From Demequina salsinemoris (GTDB lineage: Bacteria > Actinomycetota > Actinomycetes > Actinomycetales > Demequinaceae): a stretch of DNA of 64,000 bases. The notes under the pieces are model-generated. The model did no database searches. It was given only the letters and a program-made list of their open reading frames with translations, and was not told where the DNA came from. The DNA lies in the NCBI RefSeq assembly GCF_000974805.1, contig NZ_BBQZ01000003.1, forward strand, positions 186,001 through 250,000, read 5' to 3'. Both the position numbers and the translations under genes were made by a program. Shown piece after piece: positions 9,559-17,685 of this stretch. The stretch's first letter is position 1; each line of letters opens with the position of its first letter.

Positions 9559-10053
9559 GTGAGAGCGAGCAGGATGACCGCGGTCGCGGTCGGATCGGCG
9601 GCGATCGTCGGGGTCGGGTATGCGACGGCGCCGAAGGGGGTCGTGACGCTCGACCTCGCGGAGTCGGTCGACTCGGACGCCGCGGCGGGTGCGGACGATG
9701 CGACCGCGTCGCAGGACGCGGAGGATGGCGCGGACGCGGGGACGCAGGACGGCTCGTCGGAGTCCGGAGGCTCCGGCTCCGGGACGTTCGACGGTCCCGT
9801 CGTCACGAACATCAAGGGCGACTTCCAGGCGCAGATCGTCGTGCAGGACGGCGTCGTCGTCGAGGTCAACGCTCTCGCGGCGGGAACCTCCGCGGCCGAG
9901 TCGCAGCGGATCAATGCCGAGGCCATCCCCGAGCTGTCCGCGCGCGTGATCGAGGCGCAGGACTGGGACGTCGACGCGTACTCGGGGGCGTCCTACACCT
10001 CCCCGGGCTTCCTCGAGTCGGTCCACGGCGCCTTCGACGACGCCGGGCTGTAG
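9559..10053 (+). CDS. Membrane-anchored FMN-binding domain protein (copy 1)
   Basis: Small extracytoplasmic electron-transfer protein, 164 residues from GTG 9559. This start is preferred because it gives an N-terminus alignable with the later copies (a short basic start, one membrane segment of Ala/Val/Gly, then ATAP). An acidic, Asp/Ala/Gly/Ser-rich spacer follows, then the FMN-binding domain. It ends in YSGASYTSPGF, the flavinylation motif in which a hydroxyl residue receives FMN covalently from ApbE. It lies 19 bp after the reductase and 4 bp before apbE, so the three are very likely one operon. Confidence 0.82.
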   Translation: MRASRMTAVAVGSAAIVGVGYATAPKGVVTLDLAESVDSDAAAGADDATASQDAEDGADAGTQDGSSESGGSGSGTFDGPVVTNIKGDFQAQIVVQDGVVVEVNALAAGTSAAESQRINAEAIPELSARVIEAQDWDVDAYSGASYTSPGFLESVHGAFDDAGL

Positions 10054-10057
10054 CCCG

Positions 10058-10906
10058 ATGCCCGTCGTCCCCGACCGGGCGACCCTCACCCGCATCGTCC
10101 ATGCGATGGCGATGCCGTTCACCGTGCGACTGCGCGGCGTCGAGGACCCCGCGGCCGCCGAACGTGCCGTGGACGCGTTCGAGGCCTCGCTGCGCGAGGC
10201 CGACGACCTCCTGTCCCTGTGGCGGCCCGAGACTCCCATGAGCAGGGTCGCCAGGGGAGAGCTGCACGTGGACGATGCGCCCGCCGAGGTCGCGGCCGTG
10301 CTCGCCCTCGCCTCGGCGTGGGGCAAGGAGACAGGCGGCGCCTTCGACGCGAGGCTCACCGCTCGCGCCGCGCGCCGCCTGCCGGTGCCGTACCCGCCCG
10401 GCGCTCCCGACCCGACCGGCGTCGTCAAGAGCTGGGCCGTCGTGCGCGCGCTACCCACGCTCGCGGCCGCCCGCGCCGAGGGCTGGCTCGTGGACGCGTC
10501 CGGCGATGTCGTCGTGGGCGGACAGGGGCAGTGGCGCGTCGGGATCGCCGACCCGCGGACCCAGGGCGACCCCACGGGAACTCGGCCCGTCGACGCGGTG
10601 GCTCTCGGCGACGGCTCGGCGCCTCGCCCATGGCGAGCGCTCGCGACCTCGGGCGGCGCGCAGGTCCACGACCACATCTGGGACCCGGTCACCGGCGACG
10701 TCGCACGGCACTACCTGCAGGTCTCCGTCCTGGGCGACGACCCGGTGGCGTGCGACGCGTGGGCGACCGCCATCTGCGCGCGAGGCCCTCACGCGCTCGC
10801 GCTCGCTGCCGATCGTCAGGTTGCCGCGCTCGCGGTGACCGGAGGACGATCGGAGGGAGGCTACGACGCCCTGACCACCCCCGCGTGGCCGAGCTCGTGG
10901 CACTGA
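10058..10906 (+). CDS. ApbE-like FAD:protein FMN transferase (copy 1)
   Basis: Should transfer FMN from FAD to Ser/Thr in the SGAxxT/S motif of FMN-binding proteins, outside the membrane. The 282 residues show ApbE landmarks: HAMAMPFTV at the start, TGGAFDARL, DPTGVVKSWAV (family consensus is a Gly-x-x-Lys segment), VDASGDVVVGG, LATSGG, HIWDPVTG and a C-terminal DPVACDAWATAI corresponding to the metal-binding region. No signal peptide or lipobox is evident, which is odd for a periplasmic-type enzyme; either it acts inside before export or uses an unrecognised route. The adjacent FMN-binding protein is the likely substrate. Confidence 0.82.
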   Translation: MPVVPDRATLTRIVHAMAMPFTVRLRGVEDPAAAERAVDAFEASLREADDLLSLWRPETPMSRVARGELHVDDAPAEVAAVLALASAWGKETGGAFDARLTARAARRLPVPYPPGAPDPTGVVKSWAVVRALPTLAAARAEGWLVDASGDVVVGGQGQWRVGIADPRTQGDPTGTRPVDAVALGDGSAPRPWRALATSGGAQVHDHIWDPVTGDVARHYLQVSVLGDDPVACDAWATAICARGPHALALAADRQVAALAVTGGRSEGGYDALTTPAWPSSWH

Positions 10907-11023
10907 GCGTCGATCCCCGGCGACCTCTCCGTCCGCTCTGAGCCGGTTCTCAGATACGGGCGGGAGTATCGATCCTGTCAGGTTGGAGGACACCTGGCGG
11001 AGAGACCTCGGGGAGGAGCCCGC

Positions 11024-12451
11024 ATGACCACGATCCAGACGACGCCGCACCACCCGGCACCGGCGCGACGCCCGTCGTCGCCCGTGGCGGGCCGGCCTCG
11101 CGCAGCATCGTCGGTCCCCTCCGAGGCGGTCGCGAGGCGGAAGAGCTTCCGCGCCGACATGCTTCAGGCCGCCGTGTGGCTGATCGCCGTCACGGGCATC
11201 GCGTTCATGATCCAGTCGGGCGCGTTCCTCGACTCCGGTCTCTGGGGCTGGCTCGGGATGATCTCCCGCGCCCTCGGCATCGTGGCCGCCGTGATGATGC
11301 TCGCGCAGCTCCTGCTGGCCTCGCGGGCCCCGTGGATCGACCGCGTGATCGGGCACGACAAGGCGATCCTCCTGCACACCCAGTACGGCGTGACCTCCGT
11401 GGTCGTGATGCTTCTGCACATCGCCACCGTCACCATCGCCGACGCCCACACCGGCGGGACCAACGCGGCGTCGCAGCTGATCGACTACTGGTCCTACGAC
11501 TGGTTCATGGCGTGGGCGCTCGTCTCGCTCGCCGCGACCCTCATCGTCCTGGTCACGTCGTTCGCCTCGGCGCGGGCGCGCATCCCGTACCACAAGTGGC
11601 ACGCGATCCACCTGCTCAGCTACGTCTCGATCGCGCTCGCGGTCCCGCACCAGTTCCTTCAGGGCGCGACCTTCCGCAGCATGGGGGCCGCCTGGTACTT
11701 CTGGTTCGTCCTGTGGGCAGGAGCGGGTGCCGCGTTCCTGTACTGGCGCGTCGTGAAGCCCATCGTCCTCAACCGCCGCCACCGCCTCACGGTGACCGCG
11801 GTGGCGCACGAGACCGACGGCTCGGTCACCCTCACGCTCGCCGGCGACGCCGTCTCCCGCATCGGCGCTCGCTCGGGGCAGTTCCTCAACATCGCCTTCG
11901 GACGCTACGCGTTCCTTCGCGAGATGCACCCCTACTCGCTGTCCGCCGCCCCCGGCGACACGCTCCGCATCACGGTGAAGCCGCTCGGCGACGCCTCCTC
12001 CCGGCTCGGCGACCTCCAGGTCGGCACGGCCGCCTGGATCGAGGGCCCCCTGGGGATCTTCACGCACGAGCAGCGCACCGGACGGGACGTCATGCTCATC
12101 GGCGCGGGCATCGGCGTCACGCCGATCCGCGCCCTCCTCGAGGACGCGCCGGGTCACGGATCCGTGTCGGTGATCGTCCGCGGTCGCTCCCGCGAGGAGA
12201 TCCCGCTGCTCGACGAGATCGAGCAGCTGTCGGCGGATCGCGGGGCCCGATTCGCGACCCTCCTCGGACGCCGCGGCACCACCTGGGGGACCGCGCTCCA
12301 CCCGGTGACCCTCGTCGGAGCGATCAAGGACCCTAGCGACACCGACATCTACATCTGCGGACCCGAGCAGTGGGGACGTCAGGTCCAGGACGACGCCCTC
12401 GCGGCAGGCGTCCCGGCCTACGCGATCCACCGCGAAGAGTTCACCTGGTAA
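11024..12451 (+). CDS. Ferric-reductase-like transmembrane flavocytochrome (copy 2)
   Basis: A 475-residue paralogue of the protein at 8181 with the same layout. After a Pro/Ala/Arg-rich cytosolic start of about 45 residues come about six membrane helices with haem-type histidines (LLHTQYG, LLHIATV, KWHAIHL, VPHQFLQG), then FAD (HPYSLSA) and NAD(P) (GIGVTPIRALLED) binding segments and IYICGPEQWG. Start ATG 11024 follows GGGGAGGAG. The 117 bp before it contain GATAC-N8-GTATC at 10953-10970, a weak candidate operator. It opens the second, larger unit of the redox cluster with three FMN-binding proteins and another ApbE. Confidence 0.85.
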   Translation: MTTIQTTPHHPAPARRPSSPVAGRPRAASSVPSEAVARRKSFRADMLQAAVWLIAVTGIAFMIQSGAFLDSGLWGWLGMISRALGIVAAVMMLAQLLLASRAPWIDRVIGHDKAILLHTQYGVTSVVVMLLHIATVTIADAHTGGTNAASQLIDYWSYDWFMAWALVSLAATLIVLVTSFASARARIPYHKWHAIHLLSYVSIALAVPHQFLQGATFRSMGAAWYFWFVLWAGAGAAFLYWRVVKPIVLNRRHRLTVTAVAHETDGSVTLTLAGDAVSRIGARSGQFLNIAFGRYAFLREMHPYSLSAAPGDTLRITVKPLGDASSRLGDLQVGTAAWIEGPLGIFTHEQRTGRDVMLIGAGIGVTPIRALLEDAPGHGSVSVIVRGRSREEIPLLDEIEQLSADRGARFATLLGRRGTTWGTALHPVTLVGAIKDPSDTDIYICGPEQWGRQVQDDALAAGVPAYAIHREEFTW

Positions 12452-12466
12452 GCGGCGGGGACTCAT

Positions 12467-13189
12467 ATGAAGACCTCACGCGCAGTCATGGTCGGCGGAG
12501 CCGCCGCCGCGATCCTCACGACAGGGTGGGTCACGGCCCCTCGAGCCGACGAGTCGGTCGCGTACGCCGCATCGTCGGACTCGGACTCGTCAGGAACGAC
12601 GCTGGGCGACGGCACGGATGATGCCGATGACTCGACCACCGACGACTCGACCACCGACGACTCGACCGACGACTCCGAGTCGAGCGACGACTCGGGCCTC
12701 ACGCTCGAGCAGGACTCGGGCGACGCATCGACCGACGACTCGACGACCCCCGACGACGCCACCGCTCCCGACGGCTCCGACCGGGGCTTCGGCGACGGCG
12801 AGGCGCCTCAGGGCGGAGGCGGCCACGGCGGCCAGGGAGGACCGCCGGGATCCGGCGGCGAGCAGAGCACCGGCACCCTCGACGACTCGGCGACCACCGC
12901 GGGCGACACCGACGGCACCTCCTACACCGGCGCATCGGTCCAGACCCGCTACGGCTCGTTCTCGGTGCAGATCACCGTGGTCGACGGCGAGGTGACCGGC
13001 ATCACCATGGTCGAGTCGGGTCAGACCGACCACGAGTCGATCCAGATCAACTCGAACGCGCTCCCGCAGCTCATGCAGGAGGTCCTCGACACGCAGAGCT
13101 CCGACGTCACCTACGTCTCGGGCGCGAGCTTCACCTCGCAGGGCTTCGCACAGTCCGTGGCCGACGCGTTCGACCAGGCGGGGCTGTGA
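12467..13189 (+). CDS. Membrane-anchored FMN-binding domain protein (copy 2)
   Basis: 240 residues: short Lys/Arg start and membrane segment (about 6-22), a spacer of about 120 residues, then an FMN-binding domain of about 90. The spacer is first Asp/Ser/Thr-rich (repeats of DDSTT), then Gly/Pro-rich. The domain carries YVSGASFTSQGF, the ApbE flavinylation motif, and ends AFDQAGL. Its start is 15 bp after reductase copy 2. The stop overlaps a short ATG frame that resembles the beginning of the downstream apbE, see 13189-13242. Role in extracytoplasmic electron transfer is inferred from domain and neighbours. Confidence 0.82.
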   Translation: MKTSRAVMVGGAAAAILTTGWVTAPRADESVAYAASSDSDSSGTTLGDGTDDADDSTTDDSTTDDSTDDSESSDDSGLTLEQDSGDASTDDSTTPDDATAPDGSDRGFGDGEAPQGGGGHGGQGGPPGSGGEQSTGTLDDSATTAGDTDGTSYTGASVQTRYGSFSVQITVVDGEVTGITMVESGQTDHESIQINSNALPQLMQEVLDTQSSDVTYVSGASFTSQGFAQSVADAFDQAGL

Positions 13190-13242
13190 TGATCGTCAGC
13201 CGCACCGTCGCGCACGCCCCGGCGGCGCACGACCACTCATAA
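13189..13242 (+). pseudogene. Possible decayed apbE 5-prime end after FMN copy 2
   Basis: A TGATG overlap with the preceding stop opens a 17-codon frame beginning MIVSRTVAHAP and ending at TAA. The intact apbE at 14440 begins MIVSAHAMAM at the same TGATG junction. The similarity is short, so this is a suggestion only: the FMN gene may have been duplicated together with the first bases of apbE. Confidence 0.3.
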
Positions 13243-13276
13243 GGCAACACCCCTCGAGGGCGAAAGGAGAGCAGAG

Positions 13277-13945
13277 ATGAAGACAGGACGGGCATTCATG
13301 GTCGGCGGCGCCGCCGCGGCCATCCTCACGACCGGTTGGGCGCTCGCACCCCACGCCTCCGGGACCGTCGCGTACGCCTCATCGTCGGACTCGAGCGCGA
13401 CCGACTCGACATCCACGGACTCGACGACGGATTCGACGTCCACCGATTCGACGGCCGACTCGACGACGGATTCGAGCGCGACCGACTCGACGTCCACGGA
13501 CTCGACGTCCACCGGGTCGACGAGCGACGCGGCATCGTCGGACTCGAGCACGTCTGACTCGAGCACGTCCGACGCGACGTCCACGGACTCGACGACCACC
13601 GGCTCGACGAGCGACACCGCATCGTCCGACTCGACGACCACCGACTCGACGACCTCCGACTCCTCGGCGGACGGCACCTACACGGGTGAGGCGGTCCAGA
13701 CCCGCTACGGCGTCTACCAGGTGGAGATCACGGTCTCCGGTGGCGAGGTCACCGACGTCACCCTGGTCCAGGAAGGCGCGAGCGACCGCGAGTCGACGCA
13801 GATCAAGTCGGTGGCGCTGCCTGAGCTCATCCAGGAGGTCCTGGACACGCAGAGTTCCGACGTCAGCTACATCTCGGGCGCGAGCTTCACGTCGCAGGGC
13901 TTCGCCCAGTCGGTGGCCGATGCGTTCGACCAGGCGGGCCTGTGA
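13277..13945 (+). CDS. Membrane-anchored FMN-binding domain protein (copy 3), long Ser/Thr/Asp spacer
   Basis: 222 residues: MKTGRAFMVGG start and membrane segment, a spacer from about 37 to 133 made almost only of Ser, Thr, Asp and some Ala/Gly, then the FMN-binding domain starting DGTYTGEAVQTRYGVYQ. Flavinylation motif YISGASFTSQGF near the C-terminus, ending AFDQAGL. The domain is very close to copies 2 and 4 in protein and DNA. The spacer looks like a flexible stalk that could place the flavin domain at a distance in the cell wall. Start ATG follows GAAAGGAGAG. Confidence 0.82.
   Translation: MKTGRAFMVGGAAAAILTTGWALAPHASGTVAYASSSDSSATDSTSTDSTTDSTSTDSTADSTTDSSATDSTSTDSTSTGSTSDAASSDSSTSDSSTSDATSTDSTTTGSTSDTASSDSTTTDSTTSDSSADGTYTGEAVQTRYGVYQVEITVSGGEVTDVTLVQEGASDRESTQIKSVALPELIQEVLDTQSSDVSYISGASFTSQGFAQSVADAFDQAGL
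13384..13670 (+). repeat. Degenerate tandem repeat encoding the Ser/Thr/Asp spacer
   Basis: The coding strand is built from short units related to GACTCGACGTCCACG and GACTCGACGACC, repeated with small changes over about 290 bp. Such a tract can change length by slippage in whole codons, so stalk length may vary between strains. It lies wholly inside FMN-binding copy 3. A shorter related tract is in copy 2 around 12620-12750. Confidence 0.75.
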
Positions 13946-14022
13946 TGGTCCGCGCCGCACACGTCCCCTCATGCCGCGTCCCCAGCGACGACCTCGCCCG
14001 CCACGGGCGGAAGGAGAACTGA
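13945..14022 (+). pseudogene. Possible decayed apbE 5-prime end after FMN copy 3
   Basis: Again a TGATG overlap with the FMN gene stop, here opening a 25-codon frame beginning MVRAAHVPS and ending TGA just before the next FMN gene. It holds the same position as the intact apbE start at 14440 (MIVSAHAMAM). Likeness is limited to a few residues, so it may be chance. Confidence 0.25.
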
Positions 14023-14023
14023 G

Positions 14024-14440
14024 ATGAAGACCTCACGCGCATTCATGGTCGGCGGCGCCGCCGCCGCGGCCCTGACCGCCGGGTGGGCGCTCACCCCCAA
14101 GGACTCGAGCACGTCGGCGTACGCCTCGACATCGGACTCGACGGACACCTCGTCCTCCGACTCCGACGGCACCTACACGGGCGAGGCGGTCCAGACCCGC
14201 TACGGCGTCTACCAGGTCGAGATCACGGTCTCGGGCGGCGAGGTCACCGACGTGACCCTCGTGCAGGAGGGCGAGACCGACCACGAGTCGGAGCAGATCA
14301 AGTCGGTGGCGCTGCCGGAGCTCATCCAGGAGGTCCTGGACACGCAGAGCTCCGACGTCACCTACGTCTCGGGCGCGAGCTTCACCTCCGAGGGCTTCGC
14401 GCAGTCCGTGGCCGACGCCTTCGACCAGGCCGGACTCTGA
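14024..14440 (+). CDS. Membrane-anchored FMN-binding domain protein (copy 4), short spacer
   Basis: Shortest of the four (138 residues): MKTSRAFMVGG start, membrane segment, a spacer of only about 20 residues (Ser/Thr/Asp), then the same FMN-binding domain as copy 3, with YVSGASFTSEGF and the ending AFDQAGL. Its stop overlaps the start of apbE copy 2 (TGATG), so translation of protein and modifying enzyme is coupled. Copies 3 and 4 differ mainly in spacer length, which points to recent tandem duplication. Confidence 0.83.
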   Translation: MKTSRAFMVGGAAAAALTAGWALTPKDSSTSAYASTSDSTDTSSSDSDGTYTGEAVQTRYGVYQVEITVSGGEVTDVTLVQEGETDHESEQIKSVALPELIQEVLDTQSSDVTYVSGASFTSEGFAQSVADAFDQAGL

Positions 14441-15195
14441 TGATCGTCTCCGCGCACGCCATGGCGATGGAGTTCACGCTTCACGTGGACGACTCCGTCG
14501 ACAAGGATGTGCTCGCGACGACCATGGATCACGTCGAGCGCGATCTGATCTGGGTGGACGAGGTGTTCTCCACCTTCAAGGAGGACTCCTGCATCTCCCG
14601 CATCGGGCGTGGGGAGACCACTGTAGAGGAATGCCCTCCCGCGGTCGCTCAGGTGCTCGACATGTGCGCCGAGTACCGCGACGCCACGGGTGGCGCCTTC
14701 GACGCCGTGAGGCCCGACGGTCGCATCGACCCCACCGGCATCGTCAAGACCTGGGCCATGGAACGGGTGCGCTGGCGTCTCGACTCCCTGCCCGTGCGCG
14801 GCTGGATGTGGGGATGCGCGGGGGATGCGACGGTCTCCGGCCAGGGCCCGGACGATGGCAGGGTCTGGCGGGTGGGGATCGCTCACCCCGAGAGCCGGTT
14901 CCAGTCCGTCGGCACGGTCGTGCTCGGTGGCCGGAGGACCGCCATCGCGACCTCCGGGACCACGATCCACGCGGACCACATCTGGCCGACGACCGACGAC
15001 GGCGCGAGGTATGTTCAGGCGAGCGTGGTCGGAGACGACCTCGTCGCATGCGACGCCTGGGCCACCGCGATCGTCGCTGGTGGCGAGAAGGCCGCGCTCG
15101 CGGCGCAGGAGCACGGTCTCGACGTGCTCGCGCTGCGCCTCGTCGACGGCAAGGTGCTCGCGGACCGCTCGCCCGGCTGGAGCTGGGCGGCCTGA
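14440..15195 (+). CDS. ApbE-like FAD:protein FMN transferase (copy 2)
   Basis: 251 residues from the ATG overlapping the stop of FMN copy 4. The frame is open further upstream, but that part is out-of-frame overlap of the FMN gene. ApbE landmarks: HAMAMEFTLHV, TGGAFDAVR, DPTGIVKTWAM, GDATVSGQG, IATSGTTIHADHIW and DLVACDAWATAIV. The DPxTG segment seen in copy 1 is altered to PTTDDG, so one conserved loop differs. Like copy 1 it has no visible export signal. Probable substrates are FMN copies 2-4 encoded just upstream. Confidence 0.8.
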   Translation: MIVSAHAMAMEFTLHVDDSVDKDVLATTMDHVERDLIWVDEVFSTFKEDSCISRIGRGETTVEECPPAVAQVLDMCAEYRDATGGAFDAVRPDGRIDPTGIVKTWAMERVRWRLDSLPVRGWMWGCAGDATVSGQGPDDGRVWRVGIAHPESRFQSVGTVVLGGRRTAIATSGTTIHADHIWPTTDDGARYVQASVVGDDLVACDAWATAIVAGGEKAALAAQEHGLDVLALRLVDGKVLADRSPGWSWAA

Positions 15196-15226
15196 GGCCC
15201 GCGCGTCGCCGCAGGGCGCCCGCATC

Positions 15227-15235
15227 TGGCATACT
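15227..15235 (+). promoter_or_regulatory. Candidate extended -10 promoter for rpsP
   Basis: TGGCATACT, an extended -10 element, lies 122 bp before the rpsP start. No convincing -35 box is seen. The leader that follows can form a stem between GACCTC at 15291 and GAGGTC at 15318 with C-rich and G-rich runs inside. Confidence 0.4.
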
Positions 15236-15356
15236 TGACCGCTAGCGCGTACGGCCCTCTACCCGTGCGAGCGATTCGTCTTGCCGGACCGACCTCCCCG
15301 TGATTCCCCGGGGGCGCGAGGTCAGGCTCATACCGAATGATCAAGGAGACCGCAGC

Positions 15357-15824
15357 ATGGCTGTGAAGATTCGTCTGAAGCGCTTCGGCAAGAAGCGCGC
15401 CCCGTTCTACCGCGTCGTCGTCATGGACTCGCGCACCAAGCGCGATGGCCGTGCCATCGAGGAGATCGGCAAGTACCACCCCACCGAGGAGCCCTCGGTC
15501 ATCGAGATTGACTCCGAGCGTGCGCAGTACTGGCTCTCCGTCGGCGCGCAGCCGACCGAGCAGGTCACGGCGCTGCTGAAGCTGACCGGCGACTGGGGCA
15601 CGTTCAAGGGCGAGAAGGGTGCCACGAGCACCGTCAAGGGCGCTGCCGCCAAGGTCGACGCCGCCGACGCCATCAAGGCTCACGCCGACGCCGCGGAGAA
15701 GGCCAAGGCCGCCGCCGCCGCGAAGAAGGCCGACGACGCGAAGGCTGCCGCCGCTGAGGCTGAGGCCGCCGAGGCGCCCGCCGAGGACGCGGCCCCTGAG
15801 GCCGCCGAGTCCGAGGAGAACTAA
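15357..15824 (+). CDS. rpsP: 30S ribosomal protein bS16
   Basis: Small-subunit protein needed for 30S assembly. ATG 15357 is chosen over an in-frame GTG at 15300 because it follows AAGGAG and begins the family sequence [21 protein letters not shown]. The conserved S16 body takes the first 85 or so residues. The remaining 70 are an Ala/Lys/Glu/Asp-rich tail, giving 155 residues; such tails are usual in actinobacterial S16. First gene of the rpsP-khpA-rimM-trmD-rplS region. Confidence 0.97.
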   Translation: MAVKIRLKRFGKKRAPFYRVVVMDSRTKRDGRAIEEIGKYHPTEEPSVIEIDSERAQYWLSVGAQPTEQVTALLKLTGDWGTFKGEKGATSTVKGAAAKVDAADAIKAHADAAEKAKAAAAAKKADDAKAAAAEAEAAEAPAEDAAPEAAESEEN

Positions 15825-15827
15825 GCG

Positions 15828-16058
15828 ATGGTCCTCGACGCCCTGGAGTTCCTTGTCCGCAGCATCGTCCGCAACCCGGACGACGTGCGCGTCACCGAGC
15901 GCTCGGGGCGTCGAGGCACCACGCTGAACGTGGTCGTCCACCCCGACGACCTCCCGCGCGTGATCGGCCGCCGTGGCCGCACCGCGCAGGCGATCCGCAC
16001 CGTGGTCGACGCCGTCGCGCGCGATGACGTGCGGGTCAACATCGTCGACGTCGCCTGA
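15828..16058 (+). CDS. khpA: KH-domain RNA-binding protein KhpA
   Basis: Single KH domain protein of 76 residues with the RNA-gripping GxxG loop in VIGRRGRTAQAIR. In firmicutes KhpA pairs with KhpB and affects cell elongation through RNA binding; the role in actinobacteria is less settled. It begins 3 bp after rpsP and its place between rpsP and rimM is highly conserved. Confidence 0.93.
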   Translation: MVLDALEFLVRSIVRNPDDVRVTERSGRRGTTLNVVVHPDDLPRVIGRRGRTAQAIRTVVDAVARDDVRVNIVDVA

Positions 16059-16063
16059 CGTCC

Positions 16064-16579
16064 ATGGCGGACATCGTGCTCCGCGCCCAGCGCCCCTCGG
16101 TCGGCAGGCTCGTCCTGCCAGGCCTGGGGGCGTTGTTCATGCTCGCGCTCTCCGTCGTCTCGATCGCCAACGTCGTGATCGCCCCCGCGACGGTCGCCGT
16201 CGTCCTCATGGTCGTGATCGTGCCGACCACGGCGTGGCTGTGGTGGGATCTCGCGAAGGCGCTCGGGCTCGCCCCGCTCGCGAAGGCCGAGATCTCCTCC
16301 GACGCGATCGTCGTGCATGCCCCGATGCTCGGATGGCGGGGACGGCGGAAGGCCATGGTCCCGGGAGCCCTGGTCAAGGTCGACGTCCTTCGCCAGTCGG
16401 GATTCATGGGCGCGACGTACCTGTACACGTTCTCGCAGGACGATCACAGGACGACCGTCGTCGGGCCCGCCTCGGTGCGTGAGGCGGATCTCGACGCCTT
16501 CGCCGACGCGCTCGCTGAGGTCGACAGCCCGCTTGAGATCGGGGTCATGGAGCTCGGCAGGGGACGAGGCCGCCGCTAG
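16064..16579 (+). CDS. Small two-helix membrane protein, function unknown
   Basis: 171 residues. Two membrane segments at about 18-37 and 39-58 are joined by a short turn, followed by a soluble domain of about 110 residues with alternating beta-type segments (AEISSDAIVVHAP, ATYLYTFSQDD). The topology resembles small bacterial proteins with a membrane hairpin and a PH-like domain, but I see no decisive motif. It starts 5 bp after khpA and probably shares its transcript. It ends just before a gene on the other strand. Confidence 0.7.
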   Translation: MADIVLRAQRPSVGRLVLPGLGALFMLALSVVSIANVVIAPATVAVVLMVVIVPTTAWLWWDLAKALGLAPLAKAEISSDAIVVHAPMLGWRGRRKAMVPGALVKVDVLRQSGFMGATYLYTFSQDDHRTTVVGPASVREADLDAFADALAEVDSPLEIGVMELGRGRGRR

Positions 16580-16583
16580 GCGG

Positions 16584-16988
16584 TCAGTGGCCGGCGAACC
16601 ACCGGCTCGCGTGCGAGGTCCACAGCAGCGCGAGCGTCACCATCGCGAGCACGGACGACACGGCGACGGTGCCGAGCGCGGTCCAGCCGAGCATCCCCCA
16701 GGCGGCGCCCTGCGTGCCCAGGCGCGTCACCAGCAGCCCCGACACCATCGCTCGCACCATCGGCGTGCCGTCCGGCAGCAGCACCGCCACCGCCCCGGTG
16801 AGGATGCCGAGGGCGAGGAGCGCGGACCCGATCAGCGCGAGTCGCTCCGCGGAGCCGCCCGCGCGCTCCACCGCCGACTCGTCGAGCGCCATCGAGAGCG
16901 CCGCCACGCCGGCCACCGTGTCGAGAGCAGCGGTGCTCCATGCGAGCGCGGTCGCCGCGACGACCGTGCGAGGGCGGGTACGTGCCAT
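16584..16988 (-). CDS. Small four-helix membrane protein, function unknown
   Basis: 134 residues. The start is set at the ATG at 16986-16988 because GGAGGTGG sits just upstream of it on the minus strand; the frame is open further but that part overlaps rimM. About four hydrophobic segments (around 10-30, 44-66, 74-95 and 100-122). No family recognised. It is convergent with the gene at 16064 and divergent from rimM. One copy of the GGACGATG motif lies over the start codon. Confidence 0.65.
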   Translation of the reverse strand: MARTRPRTVVAATALAWSTAALDTVAGVAALSMALDESAVERAGGSAERLALIGSALLALGILTGAVAVLLPDGTPMVRAMVSGLLVTRLGTQGAAWGMLGWTALGTVAVSSVLAMVTLALLWTSHASRWFAGH

Positions 16989-17147
16989 CGTCCACCTCCG
17001 TGCGGGGCCCTCCGGTCCATCGGCCCTGGCAATAGCGTGGCATCTGGTGTCAGATGATGCGAGTTGGACGCTCCGGAGGATGCCCAGGGCAGTCCCTGCG
17101 GAGTCGAGGGGCCGCCTGCCTCGGTGCCCGGCCCTAGGCTTGTCCGC

Positions 17148-17684
17148 ATGAACGTGACTGTGGCGCGCATCGGACGCGCGCATGGCTTGAAGGGCGAGGT
17201 GACGGTCGAGCTCCGCACGGACGTGCCGGAGGAGCGGCTCGCGAAGGGGGCCGTCTTCGCGACGGAGCCCGCGGAGGCGGGGCCGCTCACGATCGCGAGC
17301 ACGCGGGTGCAGGCGGGTCGCTGGTACGTGCGGTTCGAGCAGATCGCGGACCGCAACGCCGCTGACGCGGCCCGCGGCGTGTCTCTCGTGATGGACGCCG
17401 ACGAGGGCGACGAGGACGATGCCTGGTACGTCCACGAGCTCGTCGGCCTGACGGCCGTGCGCCCCGATGGCACGGAGATCGGCACGGTCGTGGATCTGCA
17501 GTCGATGCCCGCCCAGGATCTCCTGGTCGTCAAGCAGCCGGGAGGTTTCCGGGCGATGATCCCGTTCGTCACGCAGTTCGTGCCCGAGGTGGACGTCGAG
17601 GCCGGCCGCGTCGTGCTCGATCCTCCGCATGGGCTGCTCGCGGGCGAGGAGCCCGAGGCGACCGGCGAGACGACGGGGGGCTGA
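17148..17684 (+). CDS. rimM: Ribosome maturation factor RimM
   Basis: Assists assembly of the 30S head by binding uS19. 178 residues from ATG 17148, which opens the family sequence [21 protein letters not shown]; an earlier in-frame start would add an unrelated leader. The N-terminal RimM barrel is followed by a PRC-barrel domain (about 95-165, with [10 protein letters not shown] and MIPFV). trmD starts 1 bp after its stop. Confidence 0.96.
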   Translation: MNVTVARIGRAHGLKGEVTVELRTDVPEERLAKGAVFATEPAEAGPLTIASTRVQAGRWYVRFEQIADRNAADAARGVSLVMDADEGDEDDAWYVHELVGLTAVRPDGTEIGTVVDLQSMPAQDLLVVKQPGGFRAMIPFVTQFVPEVDVEAGRVVLDPPHGLLAGEEPEATGETTGG

Positions 17685-17685
17685 C

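Noticed and set aside
13384..13670. Repeat tract considered as a CRISPR array
   Set aside because: Units are about 9-15 bp, degenerate and without spacers; it is a coding low-complexity tract.
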